A stretch of DNA of 64,000 bases from Pseudomonas brassicacearum subsp. brassicacearum (GTDB taxonomy: Bacteria; Pseudomonadota; Gammaproteobacteria; Pseudomonadales; Pseudomonadaceae). The stretch is taken from NCBI RefSeq assembly GCF_008801605.1, contig NZ_VZPJ01000001.1, forward strand, positions 434,001 to 498,000, read 5' to 3'. The position numbers were made by a program, and so were the translations under genes. The notes under the pieces were generated by a model. It had not been told where the DNA came from. It saw nothing but the letters and a program-made list of their open reading frames with translations, and searched no databases. Shown here piece by piece: positions 26,185-36,092 of the stretch. The stretch's first letter is position 1, and the number at the start of each line of letters is the position of its first letter.

Positions 26185-27051
26185 ATGGACGCCTCCAGCG
26201 AACATTACATTCTCAAGATCACCTGCCCGGCGGCATCCGGGATCATCGCCGCGATCAGCGCCTGCCTGGCCCGGCAGCAGTGCTACATCAGCGAACTGGC
26301 ACAGTTTGACGACGAGTTCACCGGGCAGTTTTTCATGCGCGCGGTGTTCCGTTTCAACACCGGCGTCGACGGTGATATAGGCACCCTGCGCGAAGGCCTG
26401 GGCGACCTGGCCGGCGGCTTCGACATGCAGTGGCAGTTGTTCAGTTCGCGCCAACCGACCCGGGTGCTGCTGATGGTCAGCAAGTTCGACCATTGCCTCA
26501 CCGACCTGCTCTATCGACACCGCAAGGGCGAGATGGACATGCACATCACCGCCGTGGTCTCCAACCACCTGGACCTGCGGGCCATGGCTGAGCGTGAAGG
26601 CATCCGTTTCATTTACCTGCCCATCACCAAGGACAGCAAGGCCAGCCAGGAGGCCGAGCTGATGCGCATCGTCGAAGACACCCAGACCGACCTGGTGGTG
26701 CTCGCGCGCTACATGCAGATTCTGTCCGACGGCCTGTGCCAGCAGTTGTCGGGGCGTGCGATCAACATCCATCACTCATTCCTGCCCGGATTCAAGGGCG
26801 CCAAGCCGTATCACCAGGCCTACGACCGCGGCGTGAAGCTGATCGGCGCCACTGCCCACTACGTCACCAGCGACCTCGATGAGGGGCCGATCATCGAGCA
26901 GGAAATCCAGCGCGTCGATCACACGCACCTGCCCGATTCGCTGGTTGCCATCGGCCGCGATACCGAAACCGTCGCCCTTTCCAAGGCACTGAAATACCAC
27001 CTGGAACACCGGGTATTCATCAACCAGGACAAGACAGTGATCTTTCGCTGA
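26185..27051 (+). CDS. purU: Formyltetrahydrofolate deformylase (first copy)
   Basis: 288-residue enzyme hydrolysing 10-formyl-tetrahydrofolate to formate and tetrahydrofolate. An N-terminal ACT domain ('HYILKITCPAASGIIAAISA') is followed by a formyltransferase-fold domain with '[20 protein letters not shown]' and '[20 protein letters not shown]' holding the catalytic Asn/His/Asp set. AGGAG precedes the ATG. It is in the TMA/DMA operon, where it would recycle folate after C1 units from demethylation are oxidised by FolD. A very similar second copy sits at 41628 with the same neighbour type (folD). Confidence 0.93.
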   Translation: MDASSEHYILKITCPAASGIIAAISACLARQQCYISELAQFDDEFTGQFFMRAVFRFNTGVDGDIGTLREGLGDLAGGFDMQWQLFSSRQPTRVLLMVSKFDHCLTDLLYRHRKGEMDMHITAVVSNHLDLRAMAEREGIRFIYLPITKDSKASQEAELMRIVEDTQTDLVVLARYMQILSDGLCQQLSGRAINIHHSFLPGFKGAKPYHQAYDRGVKLIGATAHYVTSDLDEGPIIEQEIQRVDHTHLPDSLVAIGRDTETVALSKALKYHLEHRVFINQDKTVIFR

Positions 27052-27072
27052 AACCCTTCAGGAGGCACGCTC

Positions 27073-28440
27073 ATGACAATACGCGTAGCAATCATCGGCG
27101 CCGGCCCGTGCGGCCTGGCCCAACTTCGCGCCTTCCAGTCGGCCCGCGACAAGGGCACCGCCATTCCCGAACTGGTGTGCTTTGAAAAGCAACAGGACTG
27201 GGGCGGCATGTGGAACTACACCTGGCGCACCGGTCTGGACGAGAACGGCGAACCGGTGCACGGCAGCATGTACCGCTATCTGTGGTCGAACGGCCCGAAG
27301 GAATGCCTGGAGTTCGCCGACTACACCTTCGAAGAACATTTTGGCCGCCCCATCGGCTCTTACCCGCCACGGGAAGTGCTCTGGGACTACATCAAGGGCC
27401 GCGTCGAAAAAGCCGGGGTACGGGATTACATCCGTTTCAACAACGTGGTGCGCCAGGTCACCTTTGACGAAGCGACTCGCCGCTTCACGGTGGTCGCCCA
27501 CGACCACGGCAGCGATACCCAGACCTCGGAAGAGTTCGACTATGTGGTCAACGCCTGTGGGCACTTTTCGACGCCGAAGATGCCGTACTTCCCCGGATTC
27601 GAGCAGTTCGGCGGGCGCATCCTGCACGCCCATGATTTTCGCGAGGCGCTGGAGTTCAAGGGCAAGGACCTGCTCATCGTCGGCAGCAGCTATTCTGCCG
27701 AAGACATCGGTTCCCAGTGCTACAAATACGGAGCCCGCAGCATCACCAGCTGCTACCGCACCGCGCCCATGGGCTATGACTGGCCCGCCAATTGGGAAGA
27801 AAAGCCGCTGTTGCAGCGCCTGGAAAAAAACCGCGCGTACTTTATCGACGGCACCCACAAGACCATCGATGCGGTGATCCTTTGCACCGGCTACAAACAT
27901 CACTTCCCCTTCCTGCCGGACGAACTGTGCCTCAAGACCGATAACCGGCTATGGCCGATGAACCTGTACAAAGGCATTTTCTGGGAGTCCAACCCGCAAC
28001 TGATCTACCTCGGCATGCAGGACCAGTGGTACTCCTTCAACATGTTCGACGCCCAAGCCTGGTACGCACGCGATGTCATCCTGGGGCGCGTTCAACTGCC
28101 TGATCAGGCTGCAATGATCGCCGACAGCCGGCAATGGCACGAACGGGAACAGACACTGGAAACCAATCAGCAGATGTTCGAATACCAGGGTGCCTATATC
28201 CAGCACCTGGTGGACGCCACCGACTACCCGAACTTCGACATCGCCGCCGTCAATGAAACCTTCCTGCACTGGAAGCATGACAAAGCGGAAAACATCATGG
28301 GTTATCGCGACAAGTCCTATCGCTCGTTGATGACCGGCACCCAGTCACCGCCGCACCACACCCCCTGGCTGCATGCACTGGACGACTCGATGGCGGCGTA
28401 CCTTGCCGAGCCGCCAACGTCCATCACGTCGGTCGGCTGA
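27073..28440 (+). CDS. tmm: Trimethylamine monooxygenase (bacterial flavin-containing monooxygenase)
   Basis: 455-residue FMO that oxidises trimethylamine to trimethylamine N-oxide with NADPH and O2. The FAD motif GAGPCG is at 9-14, the FMO-type NADP motif '[18 protein letters not shown]' lies around 214, and the active-site loop '[15 protein letters not shown]' has the Asn (N73) that in characterised Tmm/mFMO supports the C4a-hydroperoxyflavin. Long stretches agree with the Methylophaga trimethylamine-oxidising FMO as I remember it ('[17 protein letters not shown]'-like region and '[17 protein letters not shown]'), so this is not a generic Baeyer-Villiger enzyme. AGGAGG precedes the ATG. The gene is followed 13 bp later by tdm, the enzyme for its product. 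Confidence 0.93.
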   Translation: MTIRVAIIGAGPCGLAQLRAFQSARDKGTAIPELVCFEKQQDWGGMWNYTWRTGLDENGEPVHGSMYRYLWSNGPKECLEFADYTFEEHFGRPIGSYPPREVLWDYIKGRVEKAGVRDYIRFNNVVRQVTFDEATRRFTVVAHDHGSDTQTSEEFDYVVNACGHFSTPKMPYFPGFEQFGGRILHAHDFREALEFKGKDLLIVGSSYSAEDIGSQCYKYGARSITSCYRTAPMGYDWPANWEEKPLLQRLEKNRAYFIDGTHKTIDAVILCTGYKHHFPFLPDELCLKTDNRLWPMNLYKGIFWESNPQLIYLGMQDQWYSFNMFDAQAWYARDVILGRVQLPDQAAMIADSRQWHEREQTLETNQQMFEYQGAYIQHLVDATDYPNFDIAAVNETFLHWKHDKAENIMGYRDKSYRSLMTGTQSPPHHTPWLHALDDSMAAYLAEPPTSITSVG

Positions 28441-28453
28441 CCGGGAGGTTCTC

Positions 28454-30796
28454 ATGAACGCACCTCGTGTCTCTCATCCCCGGGAGCCCGGACTGTTTGC
28501 CCGGGCCCCGGCCCTGGAGCGCTATCGGGTAGCGGCCGGCGGCCTGACGCTGGTGGCCTTGCAGCCCGGCGACAGCCTGCAAGTGATCGACCTTGAAGGA
28601 CAGCAACCCTGTGAACTGCTGGCCGTGGACGCCAACGGTCGTAGCGCGCTGGCGGCCTGGGCATTGAGCGGTTCGGCGGCCTGCGGGTTCATCGGCGCAC
28701 GGCTCACCGAGCCGACGGTGCAAGCTCGGCGCATCAACCAAGCGTTGAGCCGACGCGGTGTCGAGCCTTACCAACTGCCCAGCGCGGCTTCGCTCTGGGA
28801 CGAGGACAGCCCTGCCGACTTCAGTCGCCACTTCGTCGCCAGCGATGAACTGCTGGTAATTGTCGCCGCCCCCGCAGGCCCCACATCCGTCGATCGACAG
28901 TACCGGCCCAGCGAACTGCGGTTGTGGGTGACCCGAGCCAATCCCTCGTCGCTGCTGCTCCCGGCGTTACCCGAACCGTTGGGTGAGTTATTCGACGAAT
29001 TCACAATTCACGCCGGCACCGCCCACAGCTACACCGTCGGCAAAGGGCAGTACGTGCAGGTGCTGGATGTCGCCGGTCGCCAATGCTCGGACTTCGTCGC
29101 CCTCGATCGACGGGCACTGGATCGCGGCCTGGAACTGGACCTGGACCAGACCGTCACCCGTACCCTGAACGGCAGCGCCTACCCGGCTCCGGGACTGTTC
29201 TCGAAGTTTTTCGACCGGCAGATGCAGCCGATGCTGGAAGTGGTGCGTGACACCGTCGGCCGCCACGATTCCTTCGCCCTGGCCTGCGCCGCGCGCTACT
29301 ACGAGAGCCATGGCTACTTCGGGCACGACAACTGCAGCGACAACCTGAGCCGGGCCCTGGCGCCCCACGGGGTCGAGGCTCGCAGCGGTTGGCCGGCGAT
29401 CAATTTGTTCTTCAACACCGGGATCGACGCTCACCAGCAGATGACGTTGGACGAGCCCTGGTCGCGTCCCGGCGATTACGTACTCCTGCGGGCCATGACC
29501 GACCTGCTGTGTGGCAGCACCTCATGCCCGGATGACATCGACCCGGCCAACGGCTGGAACCCGACCGATATCCAGGTCCGCATCTACAGCGAAAAGGAGC
29601 GTTTTTCCATCGCCATGAGCACTCGAACCACGGCCGATGCCGACCCGATCCTCACCCGTGAGTCCGCGTTCCACTCACGCACCAGCGCCTTGACCGGCAG
29701 CTTTACCGACTACCGCAATTGGTGGCTGCCGTTGCGCTACGACGGCTATGGCGCAATCGAGGAATACCTCGGTTGCCGTGAACGCGTCGCGGTGATGGAT
29801 CTGACCGCCCTGCGCAAATTCGAAATCATCGGCCCCGACGCCGAAGCCTTGCTGCAGTACTGCCTGACCCGGGATGTACGGCGCCTGGCGGTGGGTCAAG
29901 TGGTGTATTCGGCGATGTGCCACGAACACGGTGGCATGCTCGACGACGGCACCCTGCTGCGCCTGGGCCCGGACAATTTCCGCTGGATCTGCGGTGAGGA
30001 TTACGCCGGGGCCTGGCTGCGCGAACAGGCACAAAAGCTCGGCATGAAGGTCTGGGTCAAATCCGCCAGCGAGCAGATTCACAACCTGGCCGTCCAGGGC
30101 CCGATGAGTCGTGAGCTGCTCAAACAGATGGTCTGGACCCCAGCGACCCAACCGAGCCTGGAAAACCTGGGCTGGTTCCGGTTCCTGGTGGGCCGCCTGG
30201 ACGGTTACGACGGCTGCCCGCTGATGATCTCGCGCACCGGCTACACCGGCGAACTGGGCTACGAAGTCTGGTGCCAGCCCGAAGACGCCGAGCGGGTCTG
30301 GGACCGGATCTGGCAACTGGGCCAACCGCTGGGCCTGGTGCCACTGGGCCTGGAAGCGCTGGACATGCTGCGCATCGAAGCCGGGCTGATTTTCGCCGGC
30401 TACGAATTCAGCGACCAGACCGATCCTTTCGAGGCGGGTATCGGCTTTTCTGTGCCGATGAAAAGCAAAACCGACGACTTCATCGGCCGCGATGCGCTGT
30501 TGCGGCGCAGCGCCCACCCCACTCACAAGCTGGTGGGCCTGCAACTGAGTGGCAACGAAGCCGCCCACCACGGTGACCCGGTGTATCGCGGCCGGGCCCA
30601 GGTCGGGGTCATCACCAGTGCCTGCCGCTCGCCGCTGCTGGCCAGCAACATCGCGCTGTGCCGGGTCGATGTGGCCTGCGCCGACGTCGGCACCATGCTT
30701 GAGATCGGCAAAGTCGATGGCCTGCAGAAGCGCATCAGCGCCGAGGTCACCGCAGCGATTTTCTACGACCCGGACAAGAGCCGGGTGCGCAGTTGA
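28454..30796 (+). CDS. tdm: Trimethylamine-N-oxide demethylase (aldolase) with C-terminal tetrahydrofolate domain
   Basis: 780-residue two-domain enzyme. Residues ~1-400 are a DUF1989-type zinc domain with candidate metal ligands Cys278, His291/Cys294, Cys353 and Cys358; residues ~410-780 are a GcvT-like domain ('FRFLVGRLDGYDGCPLMISR', 'TGYTGELGYEVWCQPEDAE'). The architecture and length agree with Methylocella silvestris Tdm, which splits trimethylamine N-oxide into dimethylamine and formaldehyde in the zinc domain and channels formaldehyde to tetrahydrofolate in the second domain. GGAGG precedes the ATG at 28454. Tmm upstream makes its substrate, and the dmm genes in the same operon consume its product. 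Confidence 0.93.
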   Translation: MNAPRVSHPREPGLFARAPALERYRVAAGGLTLVALQPGDSLQVIDLEGQQPCELLAVDANGRSALAAWALSGSAACGFIGARLTEPTVQARRINQALSRRGVEPYQLPSAASLWDEDSPADFSRHFVASDELLVIVAAPAGPTSVDRQYRPSELRLWVTRANPSSLLLPALPEPLGELFDEFTIHAGTAHSYTVGKGQYVQVLDVAGRQCSDFVALDRRALDRGLELDLDQTVTRTLNGSAYPAPGLFSKFFDRQMQPMLEVVRDTVGRHDSFALACAARYYESHGYFGHDNCSDNLSRALAPHGVEARSGWPAINLFFNTGIDAHQQMTLDEPWSRPGDYVLLRAMTDLLCGSTSCPDDIDPANGWNPTDIQVRIYSEKERFSIAMSTRTTADADPILTRESAFHSRTSALTGSFTDYRNWWLPLRYDGYGAIEEYLGCRERVAVMDLTALRKFEIIGPDAEALLQYCLTRDVRRLAVGQVVYSAMCHEHGGMLDDGTLLRLGPDNFRWICGEDYAGAWLREQAQKLGMKVWVKSASEQIHNLAVQGPMSRELLKQMVWTPATQPSLENLGWFRFLVGRLDGYDGCPLMISRTGYTGELGYEVWCQPEDAERVWDRIWQLGQPLGLVPLGLEALDMLRIEAGLIFAGYEFSDQTDPFEAGIGFSVPMKSKTDDFIGRDALLRRSAHPTHKLVGLQLSGNEAAHHGDPVYRGRAQVGVITSACRSPLLASNIALCRVDVACADVGTMLEIGKVDGLQKRISAEVTAAIFYDPDKSRVRS

Positions 30797-30873
30797 TCAA
30801 CCAGACGGACCTGAGCGCCACCCTGACTTTGACTGCCCCCACTACTCCGCTACTCAGACATGGGAATACGAAG

Positions 30874-32553
30874 ATGGAAGCGACTACGTTCGAGACCGTA
30901 CCGCAGGCCGCCAGCTCAGTGGGCAGCCTGCACCGCAAGATCGATTGGCGCGGGGCATTCTGGGTTGCCAGTGGCGTACCCGCGCTGGTGCTGTTTTCAA
31001 TCGGTGCGATTGCCGCCACGGTGGGCAAACCGGCGTGGATCGTCTGGATCGTGTCGATCCTGTTCGGGTTTATCCAGGCCTTCACCTACGCCGAAATCGC
31101 CGGACTGTTCCCGCACAAATCCGGCGGTGCCTCGGTCTATGGCGCGGTCGCCTGGGTGCGTTACAGCAAGCTGATCGCACCGGTTTCGGTGTGGTGCAAC
31201 TGGCTGGCCTGGTCGCCAGTGCTGTCGATCGGTTCTGGGCTGGCAGCCGGTTATATACTCACCGCACTGTTCCCCGCCGATGCGCTGATCAATACCTGGC
31301 AACTGACCCTGCTCGATCTGGGCTGGATCAAGAGTGGCCTGTCGCTGCGGATCAATGCGACATTCGCCATCGGTCTGTTGATCCTGCTGACGGTTTTCGC
31401 CGTGCAGCATGGCGGCATTCTGCGCTCGGCGCGTCTGACCCTGGTGCTTGGCGTGACATCGCTGATCCCCTTGCTGCTGGTGGGCGTGGTGCCGTTGTTC
31501 ACCGGTGATTCGGCCCAGGCCAATTTCCTGCCGTTGTACCCCCTGGCCCATGATGCGGCCGGGCAAGTGGTCGATGGCCCCTGGGATCTGTCCGGCTGGT
31601 CGCTGATGGCCGGCGGTCTGTTCATGGCCGCGTGGTCCACCTACGGCTTCGAAACGGCGGTGTGCTACACGCGGGAATTCAAAGACCCCAAGCGCGACAC
31701 GTTCAAGGCGATTTTCTATGCGGGCCTGCTGTGCATCCTGGTGTTCACCCTGGTGCCCCTGGCGTTCCAAGGCAGCCTGGGGCTCGGCCAACTGGTGACA
31801 CCGGCGGTGCTGGACGCCAGCGGCGCAGTGGTTTCTCCGGCGGTCTACAACGGCCTGTTGTCGCCCGCGATCTACAGCGGCATGGGCGTCGGCCAGGTGA
31901 TGGCGGACAGTATCGGCGGCGGCAAACTGGTCGCCAACATCGTGCTGATCATGCTGGTCCTGGCCACCTTGCTGGCGATCATGACGTCGATGTCCGGCTC
32001 ATCGCGCACCTTGTACCAGGCGTCGGTGGACGGCTGGCTGCCGAAGTACCTGGGCCGCACCAATGAACACGGCGCGCCCACCGCCGCGATGTGGACCGAC
32101 CTGTCTTTCAACCTGCTGCTGTTGCTGATGTCCGACTATGTCTTCGTGCTCGCCGCGTCCAACGTCAGCTACATCATCTTCAACTTCCTCAACCTCAACG
32201 CTGGCTGGATCCATCGCCTGGATCGTCCCGACTGGGCGCGCCCGTACAGGGCCCCTACCGTGCTCCTGGTGGCCGGTGGCGTGCTGAGCTTCGTCAACCT
32301 GGCCTGCATGGGGCTGGGCGCCGATATCTGGGGCGCCGGAACCCTGATGACCGGCCTGCTGCTGGCGCTGTTGATCCTGCCGGTGTTCTGCTACCGCCAC
32401 TATGTGCAGGACAAGGGGCTGTTCCCCGAAGCCATGCTCAACGATCTCTACGTTCAGGCCGACACGGGTCAGAAACGCGCGGGCTGGTTGCCTTACCTCA
32501 CGCTGATTGCGGGTGTCCTTGTGGTGTACGGCAGCCATCAATTGGTAGTCTGA
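30874..32553 (+). CDS. APC-superfamily permease, candidate methylamine or TMAO transporter
   Basis: Integral membrane protein of 559 residues from the ATG at 30874 (a TTG at 30793, overlapping the tdm stop, would add 27 residues lacking hydrophobic character). About 12 transmembrane helices are visible, with the amino-acid/polyamine/cation permease pattern 'FAYAEIAGLFPHKSGGASVY'-like near helix 2 and 'AAWSTYGFETAVCYTREFKD' in the middle. The gene lies directly behind tmm-tdm and before a folD, so import of trimethylamine, its N-oxide or a related amine is a fair inference, but the sequence does not reveal the substrate. Confidence 0.85.
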   Translation: MEATTFETVPQAASSVGSLHRKIDWRGAFWVASGVPALVLFSIGAIAATVGKPAWIVWIVSILFGFIQAFTYAEIAGLFPHKSGGASVYGAVAWVRYSKLIAPVSVWCNWLAWSPVLSIGSGLAAGYILTALFPADALINTWQLTLLDLGWIKSGLSLRINATFAIGLLILLTVFAVQHGGILRSARLTLVLGVTSLIPLLLVGVVPLFTGDSAQANFLPLYPLAHDAAGQVVDGPWDLSGWSLMAGGLFMAAWSTYGFETAVCYTREFKDPKRDTFKAIFYAGLLCILVFTLVPLAFQGSLGLGQLVTPAVLDASGAVVSPAVYNGLLSPAIYSGMGVGQVMADSIGGGKLVANIVLIMLVLATLLAIMTSMSGSSRTLYQASVDGWLPKYLGRTNEHGAPTAAMWTDLSFNLLLLLMSDYVFVLAASNVSYIIFNFLNLNAGWIHRLDRPDWARPYRAPTVLLVAGGVLSFVNLACMGLGADIWGAGTLMTGLLLALLILPVFCYRHYVQDKGLFPEAMLNDLYVQADTGQKRAGWLPYLTLIAGVLVVYGSHQLVV

Positions 32554-32579
32554 GCGCCCTTGCCTGCAGATCCCTGATG

Positions 32580-32611
32580 AATCATCGAGGTGCAACGACG
32601 CCTCGATGATT
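32580..32611 (+). terminator. Hairpin between the APC permease and folD
   Basis: AATCATCGAGG (32580-32590) pairs perfectly with CCTCGATGATT (32601-32611), followed by TATTT. It could terminate or attenuate transcription before folD. Confidence 0.5.
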
Positions 32612-32640
32612 ATTTCGGCCCTCTATCCATCAAGACAACG

Positions 32641-33564
32641 GTGACTCTTTTGATCAGCACCACCCCCGCACTTGCCCGCGACATCGACGGCAAGGCCATC
32701 TCCGCCCGGGTTCTCGACGAGGTTCGAGAAGAGGTTCTGACCCTGGCGCAGCAGCACATTTACCCTGCCCTGGCGGTACTGTTGGTGGGTGAAGACCCGG
32801 CCAGCGAGGTTTACGTGCGCAATAAGCTGCTGCGAGCCAAGGACGTCGGCATCCGCTCACTGGAGTACCGTCTGGCTGAAAACACCAGCCAGCGCCAGGT
32901 GCTGGAACTGATTGCCCAACTGAACGCCGATGCCACGGTGAATGGCATTCTGGTGCAGTTGCCATTGCCGGGGCATATCGACGAGGCGGCCGTCATTCAT
33001 GCCATCGACCCGATCAAGGACGTGGACGGTTTTCATCGGGAAAACGTCGGCGGCCTGGTGCAAGGCATAGAAGTCCTTACGCCCTGCACGCCCAGCGGCT
33101 GCATGCGTCTGCTGCAGGAAACCTGCGGTGATGTGAGCGGCCTGCACGCCGTGGTCGTCGGGCGCTCGAACATCGTCGGCAAACCCATGGCGACCCTGCT
33201 GTTGCAGGCTCATTGCTCGGTCAGCGTGGTCCACTCACGCAGCGTCGATGCCCCGGCGTTGTGTCGACTGGCCGATATCGTCGTCGCAGCGGTAGGCCGT
33301 CCAGCGCTGATCGATGCCAGTTGGCTCAAGCCTGGGGCGGTGGTGATCGATGTCGGGATCAATCGTATTACCGACGAATCCGGCAGCCATCTGGTGGGCG
33401 ATGTCGACTACGCCAGCGCGCGCACCGTCGCCAGCGCGATCACGCCGGTACCCGGTGGCGTCGGGCCGATGACCATTGCTTATCTGCTCAAGAACACCCT
33501 GATCGCCAGCCAGTTGCAGCACGCCCGTGGGCTGGCATCTGCTAGCCGTCTGGTGGTGAGTTGA
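32641..33564 (+). CDS. folD: Bifunctional methylene-THF dehydrogenase/methenyl-THF cyclohydrolase (first copy)
   Basis: FolD of ~307 residues converts methylene-tetrahydrofolate to 10-formyl-tetrahydrofolate. Recognised by '[13 protein letters not shown]', '[14 protein letters not shown]', '[16 protein letters not shown]' (NADP site) and '[18 protein letters not shown]'. The catalytic Lys corresponds to the Lys in 'YVRNK'. The GTG at 32641 is the likely start since the longer frame has no matching N-terminus, but no strong ribosome site is visible. It closes the trimethylamine/dimethylamine operon and feeds PurU. Confidence 0.88.
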   Translation: MTLLISTTPALARDIDGKAISARVLDEVREEVLTLAQQHIYPALAVLLVGEDPASEVYVRNKLLRAKDVGIRSLEYRLAENTSQRQVLELIAQLNADATVNGILVQLPLPGHIDEAAVIHAIDPIKDVDGFHRENVGGLVQGIEVLTPCTPSGCMRLLQETCGDVSGLHAVVVGRSNIVGKPMATLLLQAHCSVSVVHSRSVDAPALCRLADIVVAAVGRPALIDASWLKPGAVVIDVGINRITDESGSHLVGDVDYASARTVASAITPVPGGVGPMTIAYLLKNTLIASQLQHARGLASASRLVVS

Positions 33565-33666
33565 GCACAACGCGTACGGCCCGTTCGAGGGTGTAATGCT
33601 GTTCACTTGAGCGTTCCCGGAGATTTTGAGTTTCTGTTCCGAGAGGCATGCTTTTTACGTGAGGAT

Positions 33667-33952
33667 GGTGTGTATATCCGTTGCTGCGGTAACGGCTACT
33701 TAGGGTTCCGCTTTTACAGCGGCTCACTTTTGAAAAGCCCGGGAGCCGGCCCAGTCAAAAGTAAAACGCTTTTGCCCCACCACTCGGCACCTCGCTTAGG
33801 CTCGGTGTGCCTGAACGAAGGCATTGCTCCGTGGGCCGCCGCGAAGGGGCATCCATGGCCCAGCGCGGCTAACCCGGCATCCATGCCGGGTTGCCCACTG
33901 CGCAATACCTTCGTTCAGCCAGCGTGGTTAACGGGGCGCCCCAGATCAAAAA
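33667..33952 (+). repeat. Left arm of a ~287-bp inverted repeat
   Basis: Begins GGTGTGTATATCCGTTGCTG and ends near CGCCCCAGATCAAAAAC. The inverted right arm (34203-34491) matches it over almost the whole length, with scattered differences. No protein could be supported inside the arm. Confidence 0.85.
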
Positions 33953-34202
33953 CAGAACCGAGGCGGCCTGATAGCCGACCTGGCTCTGGGTGATCGCGTT
34001 CCCCTGTGGGAGCGGGCTTGCTCGCGAAGACGGTGGGTCAGTTTGCGGTGATGTTGGATGTGCGGGCCTCATCGCGAGCAAGCTCGCTCCCACAAGGGAT
34101 CTTGGGTTTTCTTGAGTCTTGTGTTCACAGCAGGACCATTGTGGGAACGAGCCTGCTCGCGATGGCGGTGGTTCAGCCACATAGGCTCTTGCTTTGCTTT
34201 GG
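33953..34202. repeat. Spacer of the inverted repeat with three REP units
   Basis: REP palindromes at about 34006-34026, 34070-34094 and 34138-34158 in alternating orientation. No gene is supported in this stretch. Confidence 0.8.
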
Positions 34203-34491
34203 ATTTTGATCTCGGCGCCCCGTTAACCACGCTGGCCGAACGCAGGCATTGTGGAGTGGGCACCTCGGCATGGATGCCGAGGTAGCCGCGCTGGGCCATG
34301 GATGGCCCTTCGCGGCGGCCCACGGGGCAATGCCGGAGTGAGGGCACACCGAGCCTAGGCGAGGTGCCGAGTGGTGGGGCAAGGCGCTTTTGGTTACTTT
34401 TGGCTGGTCCGGCTCCCGGCTCTTCCAAAAGTGACCTGCTGTAAGAGCGGAACCATAAGCCGCCGTTACCGCAGCAACGGATATACACACC
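34203..34491 (-). repeat. Right arm of the ~287-bp inverted repeat
   Basis: Reverse complement begins GGTGTGTATATCCGTTGCTG, continues through the same order of blocks as the left arm and ends at GGCGCCGAGATCAAAATCC. The element pair lies between folD and amt. Confidence 0.85.
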
Positions 34492-34564
34492 AAAGCAAGC
34501 AGATACAGCACCACTTTTTCCAAGTGAACACTCGAAGGTGAACCCTGTCGATCAACAGCAACGA

Positions 34565-35890
34565 TCAGTGGTTGTAGGCACGCTCGTTGTGTTCAGCCAG
34601 GTCCAGCCCCATCTCCTCCACCGACTCATTGGCACGCAAGCCGATCACCGCGTTGATCACCTTGAGAATGAGCCAACTGATGACAAAGCAGTAGACCGTC
34701 GTCAGCAACACGCCTTTGATTTGCGCCACGACCTGGGCCCCCATGGTCACACCTTCGACCAATCCTCCCACCGACGGCACGCAGAACACCCCAGTCAGCA
34801 CCGCGCCAATCATCCCGCCAATACCGTGCAGGCCAAATACGTCGAGGCTGTCGTCATAACCAAAGCGACGCTTGAGCACGGTGACGCTCAAGTAGCAGAA
34901 CACCCCACACAGCAAACCGATGGCCAACGCACCGCCGACGCCGACATAGGCACACGCAGGGGTAATGCCGACCAGACCGGCCAAGGCACCACTGGCGAGG
35001 CCCAGAGCGCTAGGTTTTCCAACCTTGAACCACTCGGTGAACATCCAGCCGAGAATGCCGGCGCAGGCCCCCAACTGGGTATTGAGCATGACGATGCCAG
35101 ACGTGCCGTTGAGGCCACCGCCGGAACCGATGTTGAAGCCGAACCACCCCACCCAGAGCATCGCCGCACCGGCCATGGTCAGGCTCAGGTTGTGGGCTGG
35201 CATCGGCGTGTTCTGATAGCCCTTGCGCTTGCCGAGGATCAGGCAGGCGGCCAAAGCGGCGACGCCGGCATTGATGTGCACGGCGGTGCCTCCGGCGAAA
35301 TCGAGTACCCCCCAGTTATGCATCAACGCGCCCGCACCACCCCAGACCATATGCGCCACCGGGGCATACACCAGGGTGAACCACAACGCCATGAACCACA
35401 GCGCCGCCGAAAACTTCATGCGTTCGGCAAATGCACCGGCAATCAGCGCCGGGGTAATGATCGCGAAGGTCATCTGGAAGGTCACGAACACGCCCTCCGG
35501 AATATCCCCCACCAGGCTCTCCGGGGTCATGCCCGCCAGGAAGGCCCGGCTCAAACCACCGACGAAACTGTTGAACGTCACCTGCCCCTCAATCATGCCG
35601 GTGCTGTCGACCACCATGCTGTAGCCATAGATCACCCACAACACGCCGACCAGGCCGGCGATACCGAAACACTGAGTGAACAGCGAAAGCATGTTCTTTG
35701 CGCGAACCAGGCCGCCGTAAAACAAGGCGAGACCCGGTAGACACATGAATAACACCAACACCGCGGCAGTGACCATCCAGGCGGTGCTGCCGGTGTTCAA
35801 CGTGGGTGCATCGGCGGCCTGGGCCAATGGCGCAAGTGCGCCGGCCGCCAATAAGCCGAGAAAGGATTTGCCGAGAAGACGATTGACCAT
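34565..35890 (-). CDS. amt: Ammonium transporter (Amt/AmtB family)
   Basis: 441-residue Amt protein with a signal-peptide-like start ('MVNRLLGKSFLGLLAAGALA') and about eleven membrane helices. Conserved Amt features are 'AWMVTAAVLVLFMCLPGLAL', 'FYGGLVRAKN', 'DFAGGTAVHINAGVAALA' and the C-terminal 'DVFGLHGIGGMIGAVLTG' with pore His residues. AGGAGC at nine bases supports the ATG at 35890. No glnK is adjacent. The gene is downstream of and co-oriented with the gmaS-mgsABC operon. Amt channels conduct methylammonium as well as ammonium, so a role in methylamine uptake or recapture of released ammonium fits the locus. Confidence 0.93.
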   Translation of the reverse strand: MVNRLLGKSFLGLLAAGALAPLAQAADAPTLNTGSTAWMVTAAVLVLFMCLPGLALFYGGLVRAKNMLSLFTQCFGIAGLVGVLWVIYGYSMVVDSTGMIEGQVTFNSFVGGLSRAFLAGMTPESLVGDIPEGVFVTFQMTFAIITPALIAGAFAERMKFSAALWFMALWFTLVYAPVAHMVWGGAGALMHNWGVLDFAGGTAVHINAGVAALAACLILGKRKGYQNTPMPAHNLSLTMAGAAMLWVGWFGFNIGSGGGLNGTSGIVMLNTQLGACAGILGWMFTEWFKVGKPSALGLASGALAGLVGITPACAYVGVGGALAIGLLCGVFCYLSVTVLKRRFGYDDSLDVFGLHGIGGMIGAVLTGVFCVPSVGGLVEGVTMGAQVVAQIKGVLLTTVYCFVISWLILKVINAVIGLRANESVEEMGLDLAEHNERAYNH

Positions 35891-35993
35891 GTTCAAAGCT
35901 CCTGCAAAGAAAGGTGGGTGTCGGGCAGCGAGCAATAAAGAATGAGATACGGGCCTTTTCGGCCTCTCGTATGTAAATGTCACGAACAGGACT

Positions 35994-36083
35994 TTGTGGG
36001 AGCGAGCTTGCTCACGATAGCGGTGGGTCAGCTTGCAGCAGTTTTGACTGTGCCACCGTCATCGCGAGCAAGCTCGCTCCCAC
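35994..36083. repeat. Inverted REP pair between mgsC and amt
   Basis: TGTGGGAGCGAGCTTGCTCA at 35995 and its inverted partner ending at 36083 flank a 40-bp spacer. It probably separates the mgs operon from amt. Confidence 0.85.
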
Positions 36084-36092
36084 AGGTTTTGG

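Noticed and set aside
30793-30873. TTG start for the APC permease overlapping the tdm stop
   Set aside because: The 27 added residues are not permease-like; the ATG at 30874 fits the family better, though translational coupling cannot be fully excluded.
33667-34491. Complete insertion sequence
   Set aside because: No transposase frame is present in either arm or the spacer; the spacer consists of REP units.
34538-35740. 400-residue open frame on the plus strand
   Set aside because: It is the antisense shadow of the amt gene; its His/Gln-rich composition is typical of such shadows in high-G+C DNA.
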